Notes under the pieces: generated by a model
Told to the model about the DNA's origin: nothing
The model's input: only the letters and a program-made list of their open reading frames with translations
The model's database searches: none
Assembly: GCA_947174975.1 (NCBI GenBank)
Contig: CAMWLA010000049.1
Coordinates: 1 to 8,565 of the forward strand
From: an uncultured Clostridia bacterium
Lineage (GTDB): Bacteria > Bacillota > Clostridia > Christensenellales > Borkfalkiaceae
Reading direction: 5' to 3'
DNA length: 8,565 nucleotides
Made by a program: the position numbers and the translations under genes
In this document: piece after piece, positions 5,947 to 8,565 of the stretch
How the letters are laid out: each line of letters starts with the position of its first letter
Position numbering within the stretch: the stretch's first letter is position 1

Positions 5947-6669
5947 ATGCTTATTACTTCAAAATCAAATCCGATAATCAAAACGGTTCAATCGCTTTCC
6001 GATAAAAAGTTCAGAAAACAGCTGAATTTATATATCGTTGAGGGAATTAAGCCCGTAAAAGAGTGTATTGAAGCGGGTTGTCAGATTGACCGAATAATCT
6101 GCGTAGAACAGTTTGAAAATGTTTTTCCCGATGCAACGGTAGTTACGGAAAGCGTTTTCAAAAGCATTTCAGCTGAAAAAACTCCGCAAGGGGTTTTGGC
6201 AGTAGTAAAAATTCCGCACTTTCAATTAAGGACTCCAGAAAAACCTTGTTTACTCTTAGATTGCTTGCAGGATCCGGGTAATTTGGGAACAGTAATCCGC
6301 ACTGCAAATGCGGCGGGCTATGACGACATATTTATGATAAACTGCACCGACCCTTTTTCTCCTAAGGCAGTAAGGGCGAGTATGAGCGGTATTTTCTTTG
6401 TAAATATCTATCAAGGTACTCGGGAGGAAGTGCTCGAAGTGCTTGAGGATGTTCCTTTGATATGCGCAGATATGTGCGGTGATGATATTTTTACGTTTAA
6501 ACCGCCTAAAAATTTCTGTCTGTGTATCGGAAACGAGGGTTCGGGTATAAGTAATGAAATTAAAAATAGGGCATCTAATACCGTAAAAATTCCTATGCGC
6601 AGTACGTGTGAAAGTTTAAATGTTGCCGTTTCTGCGGGAATTGCAATGTATGCTTTGAGAAAAAATTAA
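5947..6669 (+). CDS. SpoU/TrmH-family RNA 2'-O-methyltransferase
   Basis: SPOUT-fold enzymes of this family use S-adenosylmethionine to methylate a ribose 2'-OH in rRNA or tRNA, usually as dimers. The 240 residues begin with an RNA-binding, L30e-like substrate domain (about 1-90; ITSKSNPIIK, YIVEGIKPVKE). The SpoU catalytic domain (about 100-238) shows all three motifs: DPGNLGTVIRTA (109-120) with the catalytic-type Asn and Arg; CIGNEGSGIS (193-202); and IPMRSTCESLNVAVSAGIAMY (215-235), which forms the knotted SAM pocket. An in-frame TGA two codons upstream fixes the start at or after 5947, yet no Shine-Dalgarno precedes it. It follows rplT by 56 bases with a hairpin between, and yebC begins 16 bases after its stop. 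The exact target nucleotide cannot be read from sequence; homologues beside rplT are annotated as rRNA methyltransferases (YsgA-like). Confidence 0.9.
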   Translation: MLITSKSNPIIKTVQSLSDKKFRKQLNLYIVEGIKPVKECIEAGCQIDRIICVEQFENVFPDATVVTESVFKSISAEKTPQGVLAVVKIPHFQLRTPEKPCLLLDCLQDPGNLGTVIRTANAAGYDDIFMINCTDPFSPKAVRASMSGIFFVNIYQGTREEVLEVLEDVPLICADMCGDDIFTFKPPKNFCLCIGNEGSGISNEIKNRASNTVKIPMRSTCESLNVAVSAGIAMYALRKN

Positions 6670-6685
6670 TTTTGAGAGGTAGAAA

Positions 6686-7420
6686 ATGTCAGGACATTCA
6701 AAATGGCACAATATTCAAGCAAAAAAAGGTAAGACAGACGCAGCACGCGGTGCAATGTTCACAAAGATTGGTAGGGAGCTTGCCGTAGCGGCAAAGGGTA
6801 ATCCTAATCCCGATACGAACTCCAAGCTTGCCGACGTTATTGCAAAAGCTAAGGCTGCAAATATGCCGAACGAAAATATTAAGCGTTCAATTGCAAAAGC
6901 TGCCGGTGAATTGGGAGATAAAGAATATAAAGAATTAACTTACGAAGGTTACGGTGTGGCGGGTTCCGCAGTAATTATAAAAACGCTAACAGACAACGTA
7001 AACAGAACTGCGGGCGATATTCGTTCGACAATGTCAAAGTGTGGCGGTCAGATGGGTAATACCGGCTGTGTATCGTATATGTTTGATAACAAAGGTATTA
7101 TCGTAATCGAAAGAACCGTTGCCTTGGACGAAGATACGATGATGGAGTATTGTCTTGAAGCTGAAGCTGATGATTATTCTGTGGAGGACGACGTATATGA
7201 AATTACGACTACTCCGGAGAATTTCTCAAAAGTCAGAAAATATTTTGAGGATAAGGGAGTATCTTTCCTTGAAGCCGCAGTAAAAATGGTTCCTCAGAAT
7301 TACATTACACTTGACGGAGATAAGCTTGCAACGTTTACCAAAATGCTTGATAAGCTTGAAGAACTTGACGACGTTCAAGACGTTTATCACAACGTTGAGC
7401 TTGCGGACGATGATGAATAA
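6686..7420 (+). CDS. YebC/PmpR (TACO1) family protein
   Basis: Members were long described as DNA-binding regulators (PmpR). More recent work, together with the mitochondrial homologue TACO1, places family members at the ribosome, helping translation of difficult stretches such as polyproline. The 244 residues match the family. The invariant N-terminus is MSGHSKWHNIQAKKGKTDAA, with FTKIGRELAVAAK following. The middle domain includes LTYEGYGVAGSAVIIKTLTD and the GGQMGNTGCVSYMF segment. The C-terminal domain has KMVPQNYITLDGDK and an acidic tail ending NVELADDDE. GAGAGGT (6674-6680) precedes the ATG at 6686 by 5 bases. Its place after ribosomal-protein and rRNA-modification genes favours a translational role, but the sequence cannot decide between the proposed functions. 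yebC is a family name; I leave the symbol blank because paralogue groups exist. Confidence 0.95.
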   Translation: MSGHSKWHNIQAKKGKTDAARGAMFTKIGRELAVAAKGNPNPDTNSKLADVIAKAKAANMPNENIKRSIAKAAGELGDKEYKELTYEGYGVAGSAVIIKTLTDNVNRTAGDIRSTMSKCGGQMGNTGCVSYMFDNKGIIVIERTVALDEDTMMEYCLEAEADDYSVEDDVYEITTTPENFSKVRKYFEDKGVSFLEAAVKMVPQNYITLDGDKLATFTKMLDKLEELDDVQDVYHNVELADDDE

Positions 7421-7432
7421 TTAAATTAAAAT

Positions 7433-7477
7433 AATTGAGCATATATCTGTGAATAAAAAGCGGATATATGCTCAATT
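7433..7477 (+). terminator. Long stem-loop after the YebC gene
   Basis: AATTGAGCATATATC (7433-7447) and GATATATGCTCAATT (7463-7477) are perfect inverted repeats. Two further inner pairs (T-G, G-C) give a 17-bp stem with an 11-base loop. The arms start with AATT and end with AATTTAA, so this is probably the operon terminator, though the U run is short. It may work in both directions. It is the first of four adjoining hairpins. Confidence 0.65.
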
Positions 7478-7479
7478 TA

Positions 7480-7506
7480 ATATTATAAGCGTACACGCTT
7501 TAATAT
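7480..7506. other. Second stem-loop of intergenic hairpin array
   Basis: ATATTATAAGCG (7480-7491) pairs with CGCTTTAATAT (7496-7506): 11 base pairs with one bulged T and the 4-base loop TACA. It starts 2 bases after the preceding hairpin and ends 3 bases before the next. No function is evident. Confidence 0.5.
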
Positions 7507-7509
7507 ATA

Positions 7510-7555
7510 GCTTAATTGTTTAAGCACCTTATTTTTTGTGCTTGAACAATTAGGC
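7510..7555. other. Third stem-loop of intergenic hairpin array
   Basis: GCTTAATTGTTTAAGCAC (7510-7527) pairs with GTGCTTGAACAATTAGGC (7538-7555) in an 18-bp stem with two G-U-type wobbles and a 10-base loop, CTTATTTTTT. Neither side is followed by a U run, so it is not a standard terminator on either strand. Its length and near perfection are unusual for a random spacer. The wobble pairs suit RNA rather than DNA pairing on this strand. Confidence 0.6.
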
Positions 7556-7556
7556 G

Positions 7557-7585
7557 AGGGGGAGCATCACACGATTGCTCCCCCT
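7557..7585. other. Fourth stem-loop, G-rich, of intergenic hairpin array
   Basis: AGGGGGAGCA (7557-7566) pairs with TGCTCCCCCT (7576-7585) in a perfect 10-bp GC-rich stem; the intervening 9 bases can add two more pairs with a bulge. It stands out in an AT-rich spacer. Only TTTT at 7591-7594 follows, six bases later, so it is at best a weak terminator. It ends 36 bases before the next start codon. Confidence 0.6.
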
Positions 7586-7610
7586 ATGAATTTTCGGCAG
7601 TTTTGTTTAG

Positions 7611-7616
7611 TACAAT
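7611..7616 (+). promoter_or_regulatory. Possible -10 element of a near-leaderless promoter
   Basis: TACAAT (7611-7616) is one base from TATAAT and lies only 5 bases before the ATG at 7622. The region 17-18 bases upstream (GAATTT or TGAATT, about 7587-7593) is a poor -35. If this element is used, the mRNA would start at or within a base or two of the start codon and be leaderless, which would agree with the missing Shine-Dalgarno. A transcript starting further upstream cannot be excluded. Confidence 0.3.
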
Positions 7617-7621
7617 AATGT

Positions 7622-8527
7622 ATGAGAAAATTATTGTCTAAAATTAAAAAATTTGCTTTGGTTGCCGTTTGCTTAGCGTTTATTATTTCATTTATATGTT
7701 TGTATTGTAAAAAGGAAAGTGCAAGTGCTGTTAACGAAAGCACGGCGCTTAGCGTGTGGCAGATTGATAGCTTTGAGGGAGGGAAAGGCTCACGTTCGGA
7801 TTTTTTGCAGAACGTAGGTAAAGAATTTGCAAAAAAAGAAAATTGTTACGTAAATGTGGTGTCTCTTTCTGCTGAGGCAGCGAGACTTAATTTATCAAAC
7901 GGAAACATCCCGGATCTGATATCATACGGAGCGGGAGCGTGTGGAATAGGAAATTTTGTAACGGATTTTACCGTATGGTGCAGCGGGTGTTACTGTTTGC
8001 TAACGCTTGACACGAATTCGGATTTTTCAGACGTAAATTCGGAGAATACCGTAATAAATAGAGGGAAAGATAATTTTGCGACTGTTGCAGCGCTATTTTG
8101 CGGTTTGAGGGAAAGTAAATTAGAAAATTCAACTGTTGCGTACGTAAAGCTTATTAACGGCGAATATAAATATCTATTAGGTACCCAACGCGATATTTTT
8201 AGACTTAAAACACGTAACGTTGCCTTTTCTATAAAAGCGGTAACTCAGTTTAACGATTTATATCAGAATATCTCGATAACAAATAAATGTAAAAACAGTG
8301 GGTATGCGCAGAAGTATATTGATTTCTTGTTATCAAAAAAGAACGAGCTGAATAAAATAGGTATGTTAGGTGACGGAATAAAGTTATACGATGATGAAAT
8401 GGGGATATGTGAAAATCTTTCCTATGCGCGCAAAATAATGTATCCGATAAATGAAACGATAAAAAAGAGCATTGAAAACTCCGTTTCACACGGAGATATA
8501 AATATGTTAAAAGAACTGCTTAAATAA
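7622..8527 (+). CDS. Exported protein resembling ABC solute-binding proteins
   Basis: No named gene is recognised. A basic start (MRKLLSKIKK) and hydrophobic segment (about 11-28) form a signal peptide or anchor. A possible signal peptidase I site is ASA (34-36) before V37; neither C26 nor C29 sits in a lipobox. After it, LSVWQIDSFEGGKGSRSDFL (43-62), a segment with EFAKK and VNVVSLSAEAARLNLSNG, then IPDLISYGAG (96-105) resemble the first lobe of family 1 sugar-binding proteins. SGYAQKYIDFLLSKKNELNKIGML (226-249) resembles their C-terminal end. At 301 residues it is well short of the usual 400 or more, so much of the second lobe seems reduced. Mature cysteines are C75, C107, C120, C123, C125, C160, C223 and C263, many for an exported protein. 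An in-frame TAA two codons upstream fixes the start at or after 7622; no Shine-Dalgarno is visible. No transporter permease or ATPase lies in the window. Moderately sure of export and fold, unsure of function. Confidence 0.7.
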   Translation: MRKLLSKIKKFALVAVCLAFIISFICLYCKKESASAVNESTALSVWQIDSFEGGKGSRSDFLQNVGKEFAKKENCYVNVVSLSAEAARLNLSNGNIPDLISYGAGACGIGNFVTDFTVWCSGCYCLLTLDTNSDFSDVNSENTVINRGKDNFATVAALFCGLRESKLENSTVAYVKLINGEYKYLLGTQRDIFRLKTRNVAFSIKAVTQFNDLYQNISITNKCKNSGYAQKYIDFLLSKKNELNKIGMLGDGIKLYDDEMGICENLSYARKIMYPINETIKKSIENSVSHGDINMLKELLK

Positions 8528-8556
8528 TTGAAAAAAACAAAATAAAATGTTATTAT
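8528..8556 (+). promoter_or_regulatory. Promoter for a gene beyond the right edge
   Basis: TTGAAA (8528-8533), beginning right after the preceding stop codon, is followed after 17 bases by TATTAT (8551-8556). Each element is one base from consensus. An AGGTGG (8559-8564) at the very edge could be part of a ribosome binding site or a leader. The downstream gene is not visible. Confidence 0.6.
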
Positions 8557-8565
8557 ATAGGTGGT

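Noticed and set aside
7433..7585. CRISPR array or insertion sequence in the hairpin spacer
   Set aside because: The hairpins are all different, with no repeated unit or regular spacing, and there is no transposase or target duplication.
7618..7620. ATG at 7618 as an alternative start for the exported protein
   Set aside because: It is in a different frame from the protein beginning at 7622.
1..8565. A new multi-gene defence, mobile or biosynthetic system
   Set aside because: All but one gene belong to well-known translation-related families in common orders; no toxin, nuclease, integrase or phage-like gene was seen.

Overview
The window looks like core chromosome of a low-GC Gram-positive bacterium, most probably an anaerobic clostridium-like member of the Bacillota. 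The evidence is: a T-box tRNA-sensing leader before thrS; an infC-rpmI-rplT operon with a terminator-bearing leader; AT-rich spacers with textbook sigma-A-type promoters; strong Shine-Dalgarno sites; and an exported protein resembling Gram-positive sugar-binding proteins. I cannot assign a genus from the sequence alone.

Layout. Positions 1-2313 hold the first 771 codons of leucyl-tRNA synthetase (leuS) on the minus strand; its last few dozen residues lie beyond the left edge. A 321-base divergent spacer (2314-2634) follows. It carries back-to-back promoters for leuS and thrS and a complete threonine T-box with an ACC specifier, a UGGA tRNA-end-binding bulge and an antiterminator/terminator switch. 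thrS (2635-4590) follows on the plus strand. Next comes a second regulated leader (4608-4770) with a consensus promoter, internal hairpins and an intrinsic terminator, interpreted as the L20-responsive leader of infC-rpmI-rplT. infC almost certainly starts at a non-standard AUU codon (about 4775), not at the first ATG (4850). After rplT come a SpoU/TrmH-family RNA methyltransferase gene (5947-6669) without a visible Shine-Dalgarno site, and a YebC/PmpR-family gene (6686-7420).

The spacer 7421-7621 is filled almost end to end by four abutting stem-loops (7433-7585). It precedes a small exported solute-binding-like protein (7622-8527) that has no lipobox, no visible ribosome binding site and eight cysteines after its probable signal peptide. 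A good promoter sits at the right edge for a gene outside the window.

Functionally, nearly everything serves translation: charging tRNA-Leu and tRNA-Thr, initiation (IF3), large-subunit proteins L35 and L20, RNA methylation, and a ribosome-associated YebC protein. Control appears to be mainly by premature termination in two RNA leaders. I found no convincing new multi-gene system. The most unusual parts are the four-hairpin spacer, the odd solute-binding-like gene and the AUU start of infC.
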